64,000 nt of DNA from Thioalkalivibrio sp. AKL19 (GTDB lineage Bacteria > Pseudomonadota > Gammaproteobacteria > Ectothiorhodospirales > Ectothiorhodospiraceae). Every line of letters begins with the position of its first letter. The stretch's first letter is position 1. The stretch covers positions 1 through 64,000 of the forward strand of contig NZ_ATUK01000013.1 of NCBI RefSeq assembly GCF_000420165.1. Direction: 5' to 3'. This document shows, piece after piece, positions 44,800 to 55,914 of the stretch. The position numbers were made by a program, and so were the translations under genes. The notes below the pieces were generated by a model. It was given only the letters and a program-made list of their open reading frames with translations, was not told the DNA's origin and ran no database searches.

Positions 44800-47475
44800 T
44801 CAGATCGCCTCGAGCAGGGCCTGACGCAGCCGGGCCTGATCTTCCTCGGGGAGCGCGCGGCGGCCGGGGCGACTGAGCAGGAAGCTGTCCTCGACCTGTT
44901 CGCCGGCGGTTGCAATGCGGGCCGTTCGAACGTCGATTCCCTGGTCCCCCAGGACATGCCCGATCGTGGACAAGAGACCCGGCCGGTCCAGGGCGCGCAG
45001 CCGCATGCGCGTGGCATGGCCGCCGGGGGCAGGCTCGAATTCGATCCGGGTGTCGACGTCGAAGTGCTTGAGCCGGCGCGGAAGCTGCCGGGAGGCCGGG
45101 TTGGGGATGCCGCCTTCGTGTCCGAGTGCGCGTTCGAGGTTCTGGCGGATCTCGTCGGCACGATAGCCGGCGTCCACGGTCTGTCCGCCACCGCTTTCGA
45201 GCACGAGGAAGGTGTCGAGCGTGCGCCCGCCCGCCGTGGTGATGATGCGGGCATCCACGATATCCAGCCCGAGCTGGGTCAGGGCGCTGGTGATCCGGGC
45301 AAAGATCTGCGGGTGATCATCGGCGTAGACAAAGATCTCGGTACTCCCGCGCGAGGTCTTGGGGCGCACCAGGATCAGCGGGAGGTCTTCCGGCTCCAGC
45401 GGGATCAGGGCCCGGGCATGCCAGGCGATCTCGTCGGCGGAGTGGCGCAGGAAGTATTCGTCGTCGAGTTCGTCCCACAACTGGCGCGCCTGGTCGGGTT
45501 CGAATCCCTGTTGCTGCAGCCGTTCGAGCGCCTCGGCGCGGGTCTTGCGGATCTGCTCGTCCATGTCCGGCGGGGTGTCGAGTCCCCGTTCGAGGACATT
45601 GCGGGTGGCGTGGTAGAGGGTCTGGAGCAGCGAATCCTTCCAGCTGTTCCAGAGCTCCGGGTTGGTCCCGCGGATGTCGGCGATCGTGAGCAGGTAGAGA
45701 AAATCGAGCCGCTCGCGGGTGGCCACCTCGCGGGCAAAGCCGAGGACGACCTCGGGGTCGGAGATGTCCTTGCGCTGGGCGGTCAGGGACATCAGCAAAT
45801 GGGAACGCACCAGCCAGGCGACCAGGCCGGCGTCGGCATCCGAGAGGCCGTGCTGCTGGCAGAAGTGCAGGGCATCCTGTGCCCCCAGTTCGGAGTGGTC
45901 GCCGCCGCGGCCCTTGGCGATATCGTGAAACAGGGCCGCCAGCACCAGGCGCTCGGGCCGGTCCAGCTCGCTGTGGATCCGGTGGGCCAGCGGCTGTTCG
46001 TGGGCGAATTCCGGCAGTGCCAGGCGGCGCGCGTTGCGCACCACGTTCAGGGTGTGCTCGTCCACGGTGTAGGCGTGGAACAGGTCGTACTGCATGCGTC
46101 CGATGATGCGCCCGAAGGCCGGCAGGTAGTTGCCCAGCACCCCGTAGCGGTTCATGCGCCGGAGCTGGCTGGTAATGCCGCGCGGGGCACGCAGGATGGC
46201 CATGAACAGGTCGCGACAGACCGGGTTGCGACGGAAATGACCGTCGATCAAGTGCCGGTGGGCACGGATCAGGCGGATGGTGGACGCGCGAATGCCCTGG
46301 ATCTCGGGATGATCCTGCAGCAGGCGGAAGACCTCCAGCAGGGCCGGTGGATAGATCATGAAGACCTGGTCGTGGGCGGCCTCGAGGTAGCCTCCGCGGA
46401 TCTGGAAGCGCTGGTGGATGCGCACCGGATCCTGCAGGGCTTCGGGGTCGTCGAGGATGGCCTCGTTGAAGTGCTGCAGCAGCAGCTCGTTCAGGCGCTC
46501 GAGGTCGTTGATGGTGCGGAAGTAGCGCTGCATGAACTGCTCGACCGCCCGGTTGTGGTTCTGGTCGACAAAGCCGAAGGTGTTGGCCAGCTGGCGCTGC
46601 AGGTCGAACAGCAGGCGGTCCTCGCGTCGGCCGGAGAGCATGTGCAGGGCAAAGCGCACCCGCCAGAGGAAGTTCTGTCCCTCCATCATCTCGCGGAACT
46701 CGCCCTCGCGCAGGAAGCCCAGCGACACCAGCTCTTCGATGCGTTCGGCCCCGTAATGACGCTTGGTGACCCAGCCGATCATCTGGATGTCGCGCAGGCC
46801 GCCGGGGCCCTCCTTGACGTTCGGTTCCAGGCGATAGGCGGTCTCGCCGAAGCGACGATGACGGGCCTGCTGCTCCGCCAGTTTGGCGGCGTAGAAGCTG
46901 CGTGAGTCCCAGATGCGGTCGGGCTCGATGGCGCCGCGGAAGTCGTTGAACAGCCCCAGGTGGCCGGCCAGGTAGCGGGCCTCGATCAGGTTGGTCGCGA
47001 CGGTGATGTCGTCGCGCGCCTCGCGGGTGCAGTCCTCGATGCTGCGCACGCTGTGACCGACCTCGATGCCGATATCCCAGAGGAAGGTCACGAAGTCACT
47101 GATGCGGTCGAAGCGGGCGCGGTCGTGCTCGCCCTCGAGGATGATCTGGATGTCGATATCGGAGGCCGGGTGCAGTTCCCCGCGGCCATAGCCACCGACC
47201 GCGATCAGGCAGAGCTGGTCGTCATCCGCGAGACCTTTCTGGGCCCAGATCAGCTTGAGTAGTTCGTCGATGCGCCGGGCATGCCCGTGGATCAGCTCCG
47301 CGATGGGCATGCCGTCCCGGAAGCCCTGGTATTGCTGCTCCAGGATGGCGCGCCGGCGGTCCCGGAACAGGGCGATGTTCCCCGGGTTGCGGCTGAGCCG
47401 CTGGTAGTCCTCGCCCCAGTCCGGGGTGAACGCGGGGGTATCGAGTTCGCCGGGGGTGCTGCCCGCAGGATTCAT
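44800..47475 (-). CDS. glnD: Bifunctional uridylyltransferase/uridylyl-removing enzyme GlnD
   Basis: 891 residues, usual length. Nucleotidyltransferase motif GGYGRGELHPASDIDIQ, a GlnE-like helical region, an HD domain (LFHDIAKGRGGDHSELG) for UMP removal, and two C-terminal ACT domains (TEIFVYADDHPQIFARITSAL and MRLRALDRPGLLSTIGHVL) that sense glutamine. It controls PII and thus nitrogen assimilation. Order map-glnD on the minus strand, next to divergent rpsB, is a conserved gammaproteobacterial arrangement. Confidence 0.97.
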   Translation of the reverse strand: MNPAGSTPGELDTPAFTPDWGEDYQRLSRNPGNIALFRDRRRAILEQQYQGFRDGMPIAELIHGHARRIDELLKLIWAQKGLADDDQLCLIAVGGYGRGELHPASDIDIQIILEGEHDRARFDRISDFVTFLWDIGIEVGHSVRSIEDCTREARDDITVATNLIEARYLAGHLGLFNDFRGAIEPDRIWDSRSFYAAKLAEQQARHRRFGETAYRLEPNVKEGPGGLRDIQMIGWVTKRHYGAERIEELVSLGFLREGEFREMMEGQNFLWRVRFALHMLSGRREDRLLFDLQRQLANTFGFVDQNHNRAVEQFMQRYFRTINDLERLNELLLQHFNEAILDDPEALQDPVRIHQRFQIRGGYLEAAHDQVFMIYPPALLEVFRLLQDHPEIQGIRASTIRLIRAHRHLIDGHFRRNPVCRDLFMAILRAPRGITSQLRRMNRYGVLGNYLPAFGRIIGRMQYDLFHAYTVDEHTLNVVRNARRLALPEFAHEQPLAHRIHSELDRPERLVLAALFHDIAKGRGGDHSELGAQDALHFCQQHGLSDADAGLVAWLVRSHLLMSLTAQRKDISDPEVVLGFAREVATRERLDFLYLLTIADIRGTNPELWNSWKDSLLQTLYHATRNVLERGLDTPPDMDEQIRKTRAEALERLQQQGFEPDQARQLWDELDDEYFLRHSADEIAWHARALIPLEPEDLPLILVRPKTSRGSTEIFVYADDHPQIFARITSALTQLGLDIVDARIITTAGGRTLDTFLVLESGGGQTVDAGYRADEIRQNLERALGHEGGIPNPASRQLPRRLKHFDVDTRIEFEPAPGGHATRMRLRALDRPGLLSTIGHVLGDQGIDVRTARIATAGEQVEDSFLLSRPGRRALPEEDQARLRQALLEAI

Positions 47476-47533
47476 TGGAGCTCCGGAGGTTGGGCGGTTC
47501 GAATCAGCGGGAATTGGACGAGAAAGTCCGCGA

Positions 47534-48319
47534 TCAGGCGGCGATCTCCTGCGGGGGTGTCTCGTCCTTGCGCAGGGTCAGGATCTCGTGGCCGTCGGCC
47601 GTCACCAGGATGGTGTGTTCCCACTGTGCCGAGGGGCTGTGGTCCTTGGTCACGGCGGTCCAGCCATCGGCCAGGATGCGCGTGTGGCGACGCCCGGCGT
47701 TGATCATGGGCTCGATGGTGAAGCACATGCCTTCTTCCAGTGTCATGCCGGTGCCCGGCTTGCCGTAGTGCAGGACCTGGGGATCCTCGTGGAAGCCGCG
47801 ACCGATCCCGTGACCGCAGAACTCGCGCACGACCGAGCAGCGCTGGGCCTCTGCATATTCCTGGATGGCGTGCCCGATGTCGCCCAGGGTGGCACCGGGG
47901 CGCACCTGCTGGATGCCGAGGTACATGCTGGCCCGCGCGACGTCGATGACCCGCCGGGCCTGGATGCCGGCCTTGCCGATCACGAACATGCGACTGGTAT
48001 CGCCATGGAAGCCGTTCTTGATGACCGTGATGTCGATATTGAGGATGTCGCCGTTCTTCAGCTTGCGGTCACCGGGAATGCCGTGACAGACCTGGTGGTT
48101 CACCGAGGTGCAGATCGACTTTGGAAAGCCGCGGTAGTTCAGCGGGGCCGGGATGGCGTCCTGGGTGTTCACGATGTAGTCGTGGCAGATCCGGTCCAGT
48201 TCCCCGGTGGTCACGCCAGCCTGCACGTGGGGCTCGATCATCTCGAGGACTTCGGCGGCCAGCCGGCCGGCGACGCGCATGTGTTCGATTTCTTCGGGGG
48301 TCTTGATGGAAACGGACAT
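47534..48319 (-). CDS. map: Methionine aminopeptidase, type I
   Basis: 261 residues. Metal ligands Asp, Asp, His, Glu, Glu appear in NIDITVIKNGFHGDTSRMF, CGHGIGRGFHEDP, FTIEPMINAG and QWEHTILVT. Removes the initiator Met from new proteins. 58 bp upstream of glnD, divergent from rpsB. Confidence 0.97.
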   Translation of the reverse strand: MSVSIKTPEEIEHMRVAGRLAAEVLEMIEPHVQAGVTTGELDRICHDYIVNTQDAIPAPLNYRGFPKSICTSVNHQVCHGIPGDRKLKNGDILNIDITVIKNGFHGDTSRMFVIGKAGIQARRVIDVARASMYLGIQQVRPGATLGDIGHAIQEYAEAQRCSVVREFCGHGIGRGFHEDPQVLHYGKPGTGMTLEEGMCFTIEPMINAGRRHTRILADGWTAVTKDHSPSAQWEHTILVTADGHEILTLRKDETPPQEIAA

Positions 48320-48356
48320 GAGGGCTCCCGCCGCGGCGCCCGGAGGGGCTCGGCGT

Positions 48357-48386
48357 TTGGTTCGGATAAGCGTCCTATGCTATAAA
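48357..48386 (+). promoter_or_regulatory. Candidate promoter for the rpsB-tsf operon
   Basis: TTGGTT (48357-48362) and TATAAA (48381-48386) separated by 18 bp, leaving a leader of about 170 nt before rpsB. Such leaders usually carry the S2-binding autoregulatory element in gammaproteobacteria; I could not draw that structure with confidence. Confidence 0.5.
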
Positions 48387-48564
48387 GCGCGCGCCTCGCT
48401 GGCAATTCGGCGGGGCCGGAAGCCGCCCTTTGCCGGGCCGGCATTCGAAACCTTAATCCACACACGTATCGGCACGGTCTGTCGGGTGCCCGCTCGCGAA
48501 GAAGATTCGGTTCGGGTTTCAGATCGGGATGCGTGGAGGCTCAACCCGTTACAGGAGAAAACTC

Positions 48565-49344
48565 ATGTCCCTCGTGACTATGCGACAGATGCTGGAGGCC
48601 GGTGTGCACTTCGGCCACCAGACGCGTTACTGGCATCCCAAGATGGCCCCGTACATCTTCGGGGAACGCAACAAGATTCATATCATCAACCTCGAGAAGT
48701 CCCTGCCGATGTTCAACGATGCGTTGAACTTCCTCGGCAAGATCGCGGCCGACGGTGGCCAGATCCTGTTCGTCGGCACCAAGCGCTCGGCGCGTGATGT
48801 GGTGGCGGAAGAGGCGCGGCGCTGCGGCATGCCGCACGTCAGCCATCGCTGGCTGGGCGGCATGCTGACCAACTTCAACACGGTCAAGCAGTCGATCAAG
48901 CGCCTGAAGGACCTCGAGACGATGGACGCCGACGGCAGCTTCCAGGTCCTGAACAAGCGCGAGGCCCTGAGCCGCCGCCGCGAGAAGGACAAGCTGGACC
49001 GCAGCCTGGGCGGTATCAAGGACATGAACCGCATGCCCGACGCGATGTTCGTGATCGATGTCGGCTACGAGAAGATCGCCGTGGCCGAGGCGAAGAAGCG
49101 CGGCATCCCGGTGGTGGCCGTGGTCGATTCCAACCATTCCCCGGAAGGCGTGGACTACGTGATCCCGGGCAACGATGATGCGATGCGCGCGATCCAGCTG
49201 TACGTGGCGGCGATCGCCGATACCATCATCGAAGCCAAGGGCGCGGTCAGCACCGGCGGTGTGAGCGAAGAAGAATTCGCCGAACCGGCCGCTGCGGCCT
49301 CCACTGACGGTTCCGACACCGCGTCGCCCGCCAACCCCGCTTGA
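48565..49344 (+). CDS. rpsB: 30S ribosomal protein S2
   Basis: 259 residues. [47 protein letters not shown] and [20 protein letters not shown] are universal S2 segments. ATG at 48565 preceded by AGGAG; a longer in-frame start at 48529 is rejected. First gene of the rpsB-tsf operon. Confidence 0.98.
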   Translation: MSLVTMRQMLEAGVHFGHQTRYWHPKMAPYIFGERNKIHIINLEKSLPMFNDALNFLGKIAADGGQILFVGTKRSARDVVAEEARRCGMPHVSHRWLGGMLTNFNTVKQSIKRLKDLETMDADGSFQVLNKREALSRRREKDKLDRSLGGIKDMNRMPDAMFVIDVGYEKIAVAEAKKRGIPVVAVVDSNHSPEGVDYVIPGNDDAMRAIQLYVAAIADTIIEAKGAVSTGGVSEEEFAEPAAAASTDGSDTASPANPA

Positions 49345-49404
49345 TAACCGGGGTCGGTCGCCACGAAGGCGGCCGACCCGAGCATGATTCAGGAGCACGC
49401 AACG

Positions 49405-50274
49405 ATGCAGATTACTGCTGCACAAGTGAAAGAACTGCGCGAGCGCACGGGCGCCGGCATGATGGAATGCAAGAAGGCCCTGACCGAGACCGGGGGTGAC
49501 CTGGAAGCGGCCGTGGAGGCCATGCGCAAGTCAGGCATGGCCAAGGCCGACAAGAAGGCCGACCGGGTTGCCGCCGAGGGCCGCGTCGAGATTGCCAGCG
49601 AGGGTTCGCGCGCCGTGATCGTCGAGATCAACTGCGAGACGGACTTCGTCGGCAACGACGACAACTTCCGTGCCTTCACCGGGACGTGCGCCAAGGTGGC
49701 GCTGAACACCTCCGCCGATTCGGTGGAAGGCCTGATGGCCGAAACGGTCGATGGTCAGACCCTGGAAGAGCAGCGCACCCAGCTGATCGCCAAGGTCGGC
49801 GAGAATGTCCAGGTGCGTCGTTTCGAACGGATGTCGGCCGAAGGCGCGCTGGGTTTCTACCAGCACGGGGCCCGAATTGGCGTCCTGGTCGGCCTGAACG
49901 GCGGCGACGAGCAGCTAGCCAAGGACATCGCGATGCATATCGCGGCCAGCCACCCGGTATGCGTGGACGAGAGCCAGGTTCCGACCGAGATGCTCGACAA
50001 GGAACGCGCGATCTTCAAGGCGCAGGCCGAGGAGTCCGGCAAGCCCGAGAACATCATCGAGAAGATGATCGAGGGTCGGATTCGCAAGTACCTGGGCGAG
50101 ATCACGCTGGTCGGCCAGCCGTTCGTGAAGGATCCCGACCAGACCGTGGGCCAGCTGCTGGAAAGCAAGGGGGCCTCCGTGTCCGGGTTTATCCGCTACG
50201 AGGTCGGCGAGGGCATCGAGAAGAAGACCGAGAACTTCGCCGAAGAGGTAATGGCCCAGGCGCGCGGCGCCTGA
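49405..50274 (+). CDS. tsf: Elongation factor Ts
   Basis: 289 residues. N-terminal UBA-like KELRERTGAGMMECKKAL and the core INCETDFVGND followed by two further EF-Tu-contacting subdomains. Nucleotide exchange factor for EF-Tu. ATG at 49405 (MQITAAQVKEL) has AGGAG upstream; a start at 49384 is less likely. Confidence 0.98.
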   Translation: MQITAAQVKELRERTGAGMMECKKALTETGGDLEAAVEAMRKSGMAKADKKADRVAAEGRVEIASEGSRAVIVEINCETDFVGNDDNFRAFTGTCAKVALNTSADSVEGLMAETVDGQTLEEQRTQLIAKVGENVQVRRFERMSAEGALGFYQHGARIGVLVGLNGGDEQLAKDIAMHIAASHPVCVDESQVPTEMLDKERAIFKAQAEESGKPENIIEKMIEGRIRKYLGEITLVGQPFVKDPDQTVGQLLESKGASVSGFIRYEVGEGIEKKTENFAEEVMAQARGA

Positions 50275-50291
50275 GGCAGCAGAACCCCGGG

Positions 50292-50312
50292 GCGGCCGCT
50301 TGATGCGGCCGC
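50292..50312 (+). other. Hairpin between tsf and pyrH
   Basis: GCGGCCGC repeated around TTGAT forms an 8-bp stem, extended by flanking CCGG/CCGG. There is no T run, so it is at most a partial attenuator or mRNA stabiliser. Confidence 0.35.
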
Positions 50313-50376
50313 TTCCGGATAAAAGGCCAGAAAAATCTGGCGAGCGAGAATAAACGAGCCCGAGACAAGGAACCTC

Positions 50377-51114
50377 ATGAGTCAGGACAGCCAGCCCGCG
50401 TACCGGCGCATCCTTCTGAAGTTGAGCGGGGAGGCCCTGATGGGCCAGCAATCCTACGGGGTTGACCCGGATGTCCTGGCGCAGGTGGCCGAAGAGGTCT
50501 CGGAGCTCTCCCGCATGGGGGTGGAAGTCGGCATCGTGATCGGTGGCGGCAACATCTTCCGTGGTGCGGGGCTGGCGCAGGGTGGTATGGATCGGGTGAC
50601 CGGCGACCACATGGGGATGCTGGCGACCGTCATCAATGCCCTGGCGCTTCAGGATGCGATCGAACGGGCCGGACGCTTCTCGCGTGTGATGTCGGCGATC
50701 CGCATCAACCAGGTGTGCGAGGACTACATCCGCCGCCGTGCGGTGCGGCACCTGGAAAAGGGGCGCATCGTGGTGTTTGCGGCCGGTACCGGCAATCCGT
50801 TCTTCACCACCGATTCCGCGGCGAGCCTGCGGGCGATCGAGATCAACGCCGACATCATGATCAAGGCGACCAAGGTCGACGGGGTCTACGATGCCGACCC
50901 GGTGACCACGAAGGACGCCCGGCGCTACGAGCGCCTGACGTTCGACGACGCGCTGGAACAACGCCTGGGCGTGATGGACACCACGGCGCTGGTGATGTGC
51001 CGCGACAATGGCCTGCCGATTCGTGTAATGAACATGTTTGCCAGGGGCGACCTGCAACGGCTCGTGATGGGCGAGGCGGTTGGCACCCTGGTCGAGGGAT
51101 CCCGCAATGAGTGA
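50377..51114 (+). CDS. pyrH: UMP kinase
   Basis: 245 residues. [38 protein letters not shown] and [16 protein letters not shown] are typical of the bacterial hexameric enzyme that phosphorylates UMP to UDP. Overlaps frr by 8 bp. Confidence 0.98.
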   Translation: MSQDSQPAYRRILLKLSGEALMGQQSYGVDPDVLAQVAEEVSELSRMGVEVGIVIGGGNIFRGAGLAQGGMDRVTGDHMGMLATVINALALQDAIERAGRFSRVMSAIRINQVCEDYIRRRAVRHLEKGRIVVFAAGTGNPFFTTDSAASLRAIEINADIMIKATKVDGVYDADPVTTKDARRYERLTFDDALEQRLGVMDTTALVMCRDNGLPIRVMNMFARGDLQRLVMGEAVGTLVEGSRNE

Positions 51115-51664
51115 CGCCACCATCAAGGATGCGCGCGAGCGCATGGACAAGAGCCTGGAAGCGCTGCGCAACGAGCTGTCGAAGATCCGCACCGGACGCG
51201 CCCACCCCACGCTGCTCGAGCACGTGCACGTGGAGTATTACGGCATGGAAGTGCCGATCAATCAGGTCGCGAACATCACGGCGGAAGACGCGCGGACGCT
51301 GGCCGTGGTGCCCTACGAGAAGGACATGGTGGGCAAGATCGAGAAGGCCATCATGACCTCCGATCTGGGGCTCAATCCGGCGAGCATGGGGACGACGATC
51401 CGGGTGCCGCTGCCGGCGTTGACCGAGGAACGTCGCCGCGATCTGGTCAAGGTCGTGCGCGCCGAGGCCGAGCATGCGCGGGTGGCCGTGCGCAATATCC
51501 GGCGGGATGCCAACAACGCCTTCAAGCAGCTGGTCAAGGACAAGGAAATGTCCGAGGACGACGAGCACAAGGCACAGGATCAGATCCAGAAGCTGACCGA
51601 CGATCACATCGCCAAGGTGGATGCGATGCTCGCGGACAAGGAAGCCGAGCTGATGGAAGTCTGA
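51107..51664 (+). CDS. frr: Ribosome recycling factor
   Basis: 185 residues, exact family length. [42 protein letters not shown] and the C-terminal coiled-coil [21 protein letters not shown]. Works with EF-G to split post-termination ribosomes. ATG overlaps the end of pyrH. Confidence 0.98.
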   Translation: MSDATIKDARERMDKSLEALRNELSKIRTGRAHPTLLEHVHVEYYGMEVPINQVANITAEDARTLAVVPYEKDMVGKIEKAIMTSDLGLNPASMGTTIRVPLPALTEERRRDLVKVVRAEAEHARVAVRNIRRDANNAFKQLVKDKEMSEDDEHKAQDQIQKLTDDHIAKVDAMLADKEAELMEV

Positions 51665-51676
51665 CCGGCGCCCGCG

Positions 51677-52429
51677 ATGCCGGTTTCCAGTACACCCAGC
51701 GAGGCGTTGCCCGCGCATGTGGCCATTATCATGGATGGCAACGGGCGCTGGGCCGAAGCCCGTGGCCTGACTCGCTCCGAGGGGCACCGCGCCGGGCTGG
51801 AGGCCACGCGCCAGGCGGTTCGTTTCTTCGCCGAACAGGGCGTCGACACGCTGACTCTCTTTGCCTTTAGCAGCGAGAACTGGTCCCGGCCCCGCGACGA
51901 GGTCGAGGCCCTGTTCGAGCTGTTCGTGTCCGCCATCGAGGCGGAACTCCCGGAACTCGTCGAACGCGGCATTGCCCTGACCTTCATCGGTGATCGCGCA
52001 AGCTTTCCGCAGGATCTCCAGGCGCGCATGACTGAAGCCGAGCAGGCCTCCGCACGCAACGAACGCATGCGCCTGGTGGTGGCGCTGGGGTACGGCGGGC
52101 GCTGGGACATCCTCCAGGCGGCACGCCGCTGGGTCGCGGGCGGCGACGAAGCACCGGATCCCGAGGCCAGCTTCTCCGGGTATCTCAGCACCGCCGGGTT
52201 GCCGGACGTGGACCTGCTGATCCGCACCGGTGGCGAACGGCGGATCAGCAACTTCCTGCTGTGGCAGTCCGCCTACGCCGAGCTTCTGTTCATCGAGACC
52301 TTCTGGCCCGATGTCAGCACGGCCGAGCTTCAGGAAGGGCTGAGTTGGTATGCGCGCCGGCAGCGTCGGTTCGGTCGGGTGATAGCCAGCGCGGCGGGAC
52401 CGGAGCCGGGCGAGGTGCCCAGTGCTTAG
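51677..52429 (+). CDS. uppS: Undecaprenyl diphosphate synthase
   Basis: 250 residues. Catalytic Asp in AIIMDGNGRWAEARGL, FAFSSENWSRP, and LLIRTGGERRISNFLLWQ are diagnostic cis-prenyltransferase motifs. It makes the C55 lipid carrier for peptidoglycan and O-antigen. 12 bp after frr; overlaps cdsA by 8 bp. Confidence 0.97.
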   Translation: MPVSSTPSEALPAHVAIIMDGNGRWAEARGLTRSEGHRAGLEATRQAVRFFAEQGVDTLTLFAFSSENWSRPRDEVEALFELFVSAIEAELPELVERGIALTFIGDRASFPQDLQARMTEAEQASARNERMRLVVALGYGGRWDILQAARRWVAGGDEAPDPEASFSGYLSTAGLPDVDLLIRTGGERRISNFLLWQSAYAELLFIETFWPDVSTAELQEGLSWYARRQRRFGRVIASAAGPEPGEVPSA

Positions 52430-53258
52430 GCAGCGCATCCTGACGGCCTCCGCCCTGGGCCTGCCAGCCCTGGGCCTGGTGGCCTGGGGGCCCAATTGGG
52501 CGGTCCTCCTGCTGGTGTTGCTGGTCCTGGGTCTCGCGACCTGGGAGTGGGCCGGGCTGGCCGGGCTCGAGGGCGCGGCGCCGCGGGGGTCGCTGGTACT
52601 GGCAGTGGGCGCTCCGGTGCTCGCACTGGGCGTGGCGCCGGTCGCGGCTATGCACTATCTGATTCTCGGGCTGGCCCTGATTTGGTGGCTGGTCGTACTG
52701 CTGATCCTGCCGTTCTATCGCGAACACGAAGGGGAGGCGCACGGCCGGCGGGGGGCGCTCTTTGCGGTGGCGGCCATCGTGGCGCTGGTCCCGGCCGGGA
52801 TGGCGCTGGTCTGGCTGCATGCCCTGGCGCCCCTGCTGGTGGTCTACCTGGTCGTGCTCGTCGGTCTGGCGGATACGGGCGCGTACTTTGCCGGCAAGAC
52901 GTTCGGCCGGCATGCCCTCGCGCCCCATATCAGCCCCGGCAAGACCCGTGAGGGTCTATTCGGGGGGCTGTTGACCGTGCTGGCCTTCGCGATCGTGGGG
53001 GCGGGGGTGTGGGGGCTCGACCCGATGGATGCGCTGGTGTTCCTGCTGCTTTCAGTGCTGATCGGTCTGGTCTCGGTCGTGGGTGACCTCTTCGAGAGCA
53101 TCCTGAAACGCGAGGCCGGAGCCAAGGACAGTGGTTCCTTGCTGCCCGGCCACGGGGGTATTCTGGACCGGTTCGACAGCATGGTTGCGGCGGCCCCCGT
53201 CTTTCTGGCCGGCTTGCTCTGGCTGGCGCTGGTCCCGATGCCGTCGGTGGCGGCGTAG
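52422..53258 (+). CDS. cdsA: Phosphatidate cytidylyltransferase
   Basis: 278 residues with about eight hydrophobic helices. VGLADTGAYFAGKTFGRHALAPHISPGKTREG and the signature SVVGDLFESILKREAGAKDSGSLLPGHGGILDRFDS are diagnostic. Makes CDP-diacylglycerol for phospholipid synthesis. Start is GTG at 52422, overlapping the end of uppS. Confidence 0.97.
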   Translation: MLRQRILTASALGLPALGLVAWGPNWAVLLLVLLVLGLATWEWAGLAGLEGAAPRGSLVLAVGAPVLALGVAPVAAMHYLILGLALIWWLVVLLILPFYREHEGEAHGRRGALFAVAAIVALVPAGMALVWLHALAPLLVVYLVVLVGLADTGAYFAGKTFGRHALAPHISPGKTREGLFGGLLTVLAFAIVGAGVWGLDPMDALVFLLLSVLIGLVSVVGDLFESILKREAGAKDSGSLLPGHGGILDRFDSMVAAAPVFLAGLLWLALVPMPSVAA

Positions 53259-53279
53259 CGCGAACGCAGGCAGGTGTCC

Positions 53280-54482
53280 ATGAACACGATGAACATCACG
53301 ATTCTCGGATCGACCGGCAGCATCGGCATGAGCACGCTCGACGTGGTCGCGCGTCAGCCCGAGCGGTTTCGCGTCCATGCGCTGACGGCGCATCGCAATG
53401 TGGAGCGAATGCGCGAGCAGTGCCTTGCGCACCGGCCCGAGGTGGCGGTCATGGTCGAGCCGCAGGCGGCCGAGTCCCTGCGCACGGCGCTGGCGGCCGC
53501 GGGTGCAGAGACCGAGGTCCGGACGGGACCGGAGGCCCTTGCGGATGTGGCTCGGGAAGCGCGGGTCGATGCGGTGATGGCGGCGATCGTCGGGGCTGCG
53601 GGGCTGCTGCCGACGCTGGCCGCGGCCGAGGCCGGCAAGCGGGTGTTGCTGGCCAACAAGGAGGCCCTGGTGATGTCCGGGGCCTTGCTGATGGATGCCG
53701 TGCGCCGTTCCGGTGCCTGCTTGCTGCCGATCGACTCCGAGCACAATGCGATCTTCCAGTGCCTGCCCAATGGCTATGTCTGTGCGGAGTCGGTGACCCC
53801 GCACGGGGCGCGCCGGATCTGGCTGACAGCATCCGGCGGCCCTTTTCGCGACCGTCCGCTGGGCAGCTTTGGCGGGATCACCCCCGACGAGGCCTGTGCC
53901 CATCCAAACTGGGACATGGGGCGCAAGATATCGGTGGACTCCGCGACGATGATGAACAAGGGCCTGGAGGTGATCGAGGCGTGCTGGCTGTTTGCGGTGC
54001 CGCCGGCGGCGATCCAGGTGGTACTGCATCCGCAGAGCATTGTGCACTCGATGGTTGCCTACGACGACGGTTCGGTCCTGGCCCAGCTCGGGAATCCGGA
54101 TATGCGGACGCCGATCGCCCATGCCCTGGCCTGGCCCGAGCGCATGGAGTCGGGCGTCGAACCACTGGATCTGCTGACCATGGGCAAGCTGGAGTTCTTC
54201 GAACCGGAGGCGGCACGCTTCCCGGCGCTGGGGCTCGCCTATCGCGCGCTGGAACAGGGCGGGACCGCCACCGCCGTGCTGAATGCGGCCAATGAAGTGG
54301 CGGTAGAGGCGTTTCTGGATCAACGCCTGGCGTTCAGCGAGATTCCGGCGGTCATCGCCGCGACCCTGGACGCGATGGATGCGGAGCCGGTGGATTCGCT
54401 GGATCGGGTCCTGGGCGCCGACCGGCGGGCGCGCGAGATCGCCGGCGAACAGGTCGCGAACGCCCGGAAAGTGGTGTCATGA
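53280..54482 (+). CDS. dxr: 1-deoxy-D-xylulose 5-phosphate reductoisomerase
   Basis: 400 residues. NADPH motif [32 protein letters not shown], the metal/substrate segment [14 protein letters not shown], and [18 protein letters not shown] are typical. Second step of the MEP isoprenoid pathway, which supplies precursors for uppS and the hpn genes. A GTG two codons earlier (53274) is an alternative start. Overlaps rseP by 4 bp. Confidence 0.97.
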   Translation: MNTMNITILGSTGSIGMSTLDVVARQPERFRVHALTAHRNVERMREQCLAHRPEVAVMVEPQAAESLRTALAAAGAETEVRTGPEALADVAREARVDAVMAAIVGAAGLLPTLAAAEAGKRVLLANKEALVMSGALLMDAVRRSGACLLPIDSEHNAIFQCLPNGYVCAESVTPHGARRIWLTASGGPFRDRPLGSFGGITPDEACAHPNWDMGRKISVDSATMMNKGLEVIEACWLFAVPPAAIQVVLHPQSIVHSMVAYDDGSVLAQLGNPDMRTPIAHALAWPERMESGVEPLDLLTMGKLEFFEPEAARFPALGLAYRALEQGGTATAVLNAANEVAVEAFLDQRLAFSEIPAVIAATLDAMDAEPVDSLDRVLGADRRAREIAGEQVANARKVVS

Positions 54483-55840
54483 CATTCCTGACAAGCCTGC
54501 TGGCGTTCGCGGTGGCCATCGGCGTGCTGGTGACCGTGCATGAATACGGGCACTACCTGGCGGCCCGTCTGATGGGCGTGAAGGTGCTGCGATTCTCCGT
54601 TGGCTTCGGTCGTCCGCTGTACAAGCGCCATTTCGGACGGGATCGGACCGAGTTCGTGGTCGCCGCGCTGCCGCTGGGTGGCTATGTGAAGATGCTGGAC
54701 GAGCGCGAGGGGGCCGTCGCGCCGGAGGAGGTCCCGAGGGCCTTCAACCAGAAGGGGCTTGGGGCGCGTACCTTTGTGGTGTCGGCAGGACCGGCCGCGA
54801 ACTTCCTGCTGGCGGTCGTTGTGTACGCGGTGATGTTCATGGTGGGCGTGGGCGGTATCAAGCCGATTCTCGGGGATGTTGCGCCGGATTCACCGGCCGC
54901 CGAGGCCGGGCTCGAGCGCGGGCAGGAGATCCTTCGGGTCGGCGATCGCGCGGTGGTGGACTGGGAACAGGCCAACCTGCGGCTGCTGGATCACGCGGTG
55001 CGTGGCGAGGCCGTAACGCTGCTGGTCCGTGATGCCGATGGCCGCGAAGTCGTGCGAGAGGTCGACCTGCGGGATCGCCAGGCGCTGCTGGGTGAGGGGC
55101 AGTTCCTCGACAAGCTGGGTCTGCAGCCCTATCGGCCCCTGCTGGAGCCGCGCATTGGTACCGTGGAGGCCGGGAGTCCCGCGGCGGCGGCCGGGCTGGA
55201 GCCGGGGGATCGCGTGCTGGCCGTGGACGGCGAGCCCGTGGCCGACTGGAACCGCTGGGTCGAAGTTGTGCGCGCGCAACCGGAGGCGGACCTTCGCGTG
55301 ACGGTGGAGCGGGACGGGCGCACCCTGGAACTGCGCATGATGCCCGAGGCGGTGGAACATGACGGCGGGATGATCGGCCGGATTGGTGCGGGCGTGGATA
55401 CCAATCAGGCGGCGGCCCGGGACATGGCCGTGCTGGTTCGCCAGGGGCCGGTGTCGGCGTTCGTCTCGGGCGCGCAGCGCACGTGGGACGTGTCGGTGCT
55501 GACGCTCGGGATCCTGTGGCGAATGATTACCGGGGATGCGTCGGTTAAAAATATCAGCGGACCGGTTACCATAGCCGAGTTCGCGGGGGTCTCGGCACTG
55601 ATCGGGATCTCGGCGTTTCTGGGATTTCTCGGGCTGGTGAGCGTGTCGCTCGGGATCATCAACCTGCTGCCGATTCCGATGCTGGACGGTGGGCATCTGC
55701 TGTACTACGCCGCGGAGGCGGTGAAGGGTAGTCCGGTGTCGGAACGCACCCAGATTATCGGCCAGCAGGTGGGTCTGCTGGCGATCGCGGGCCTGATGAC
55801 ACTGGCCCTGTACAATGACCTGACACGACTGTTCGGTTAG
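54479..55840 (+). CDS. rseP: Site-2 protease RseP (regulator of sigma-E protease)
   Basis: 453 residues. Zinc-binding HEYGH in the first TM helix, two PDZ domains (~115-200 and ~205-300), and the C-terminal [16 protein letters not shown] with the third zinc ligand Asp. Cleaves the anti-sigma factor RseA and remnant signal peptides in the inner membrane. Its place just before bamA and skp fits envelope stress control. Confidence 0.97.
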   Translation: MTFLTSLLAFAVAIGVLVTVHEYGHYLAARLMGVKVLRFSVGFGRPLYKRHFGRDRTEFVVAALPLGGYVKMLDEREGAVAPEEVPRAFNQKGLGARTFVVSAGPAANFLLAVVVYAVMFMVGVGGIKPILGDVAPDSPAAEAGLERGQEILRVGDRAVVDWEQANLRLLDHAVRGEAVTLLVRDADGREVVREVDLRDRQALLGEGQFLDKLGLQPYRPLLEPRIGTVEAGSPAAAAGLEPGDRVLAVDGEPVADWNRWVEVVRAQPEADLRVTVERDGRTLELRMMPEAVEHDGGMIGRIGAGVDTNQAAARDMAVLVRQGPVSAFVSGAQRTWDVSVLTLGILWRMITGDASVKNISGPVTIAEFAGVSALIGISAFLGFLGLVSVSLGIINLLPIPMLDGGHLLYYAAEAVKGSPVSERTQIIGQQVGLLAIAGLMTLALYNDLTRLFG

Positions 55841-55914
55841 GCGCGGGCATTCGGGAGTTTTGTTCCGGGTGCCCTCGACTGGCCTGCCGAGCGGCCTTTT
55901 TTTTGGCGGAGAGC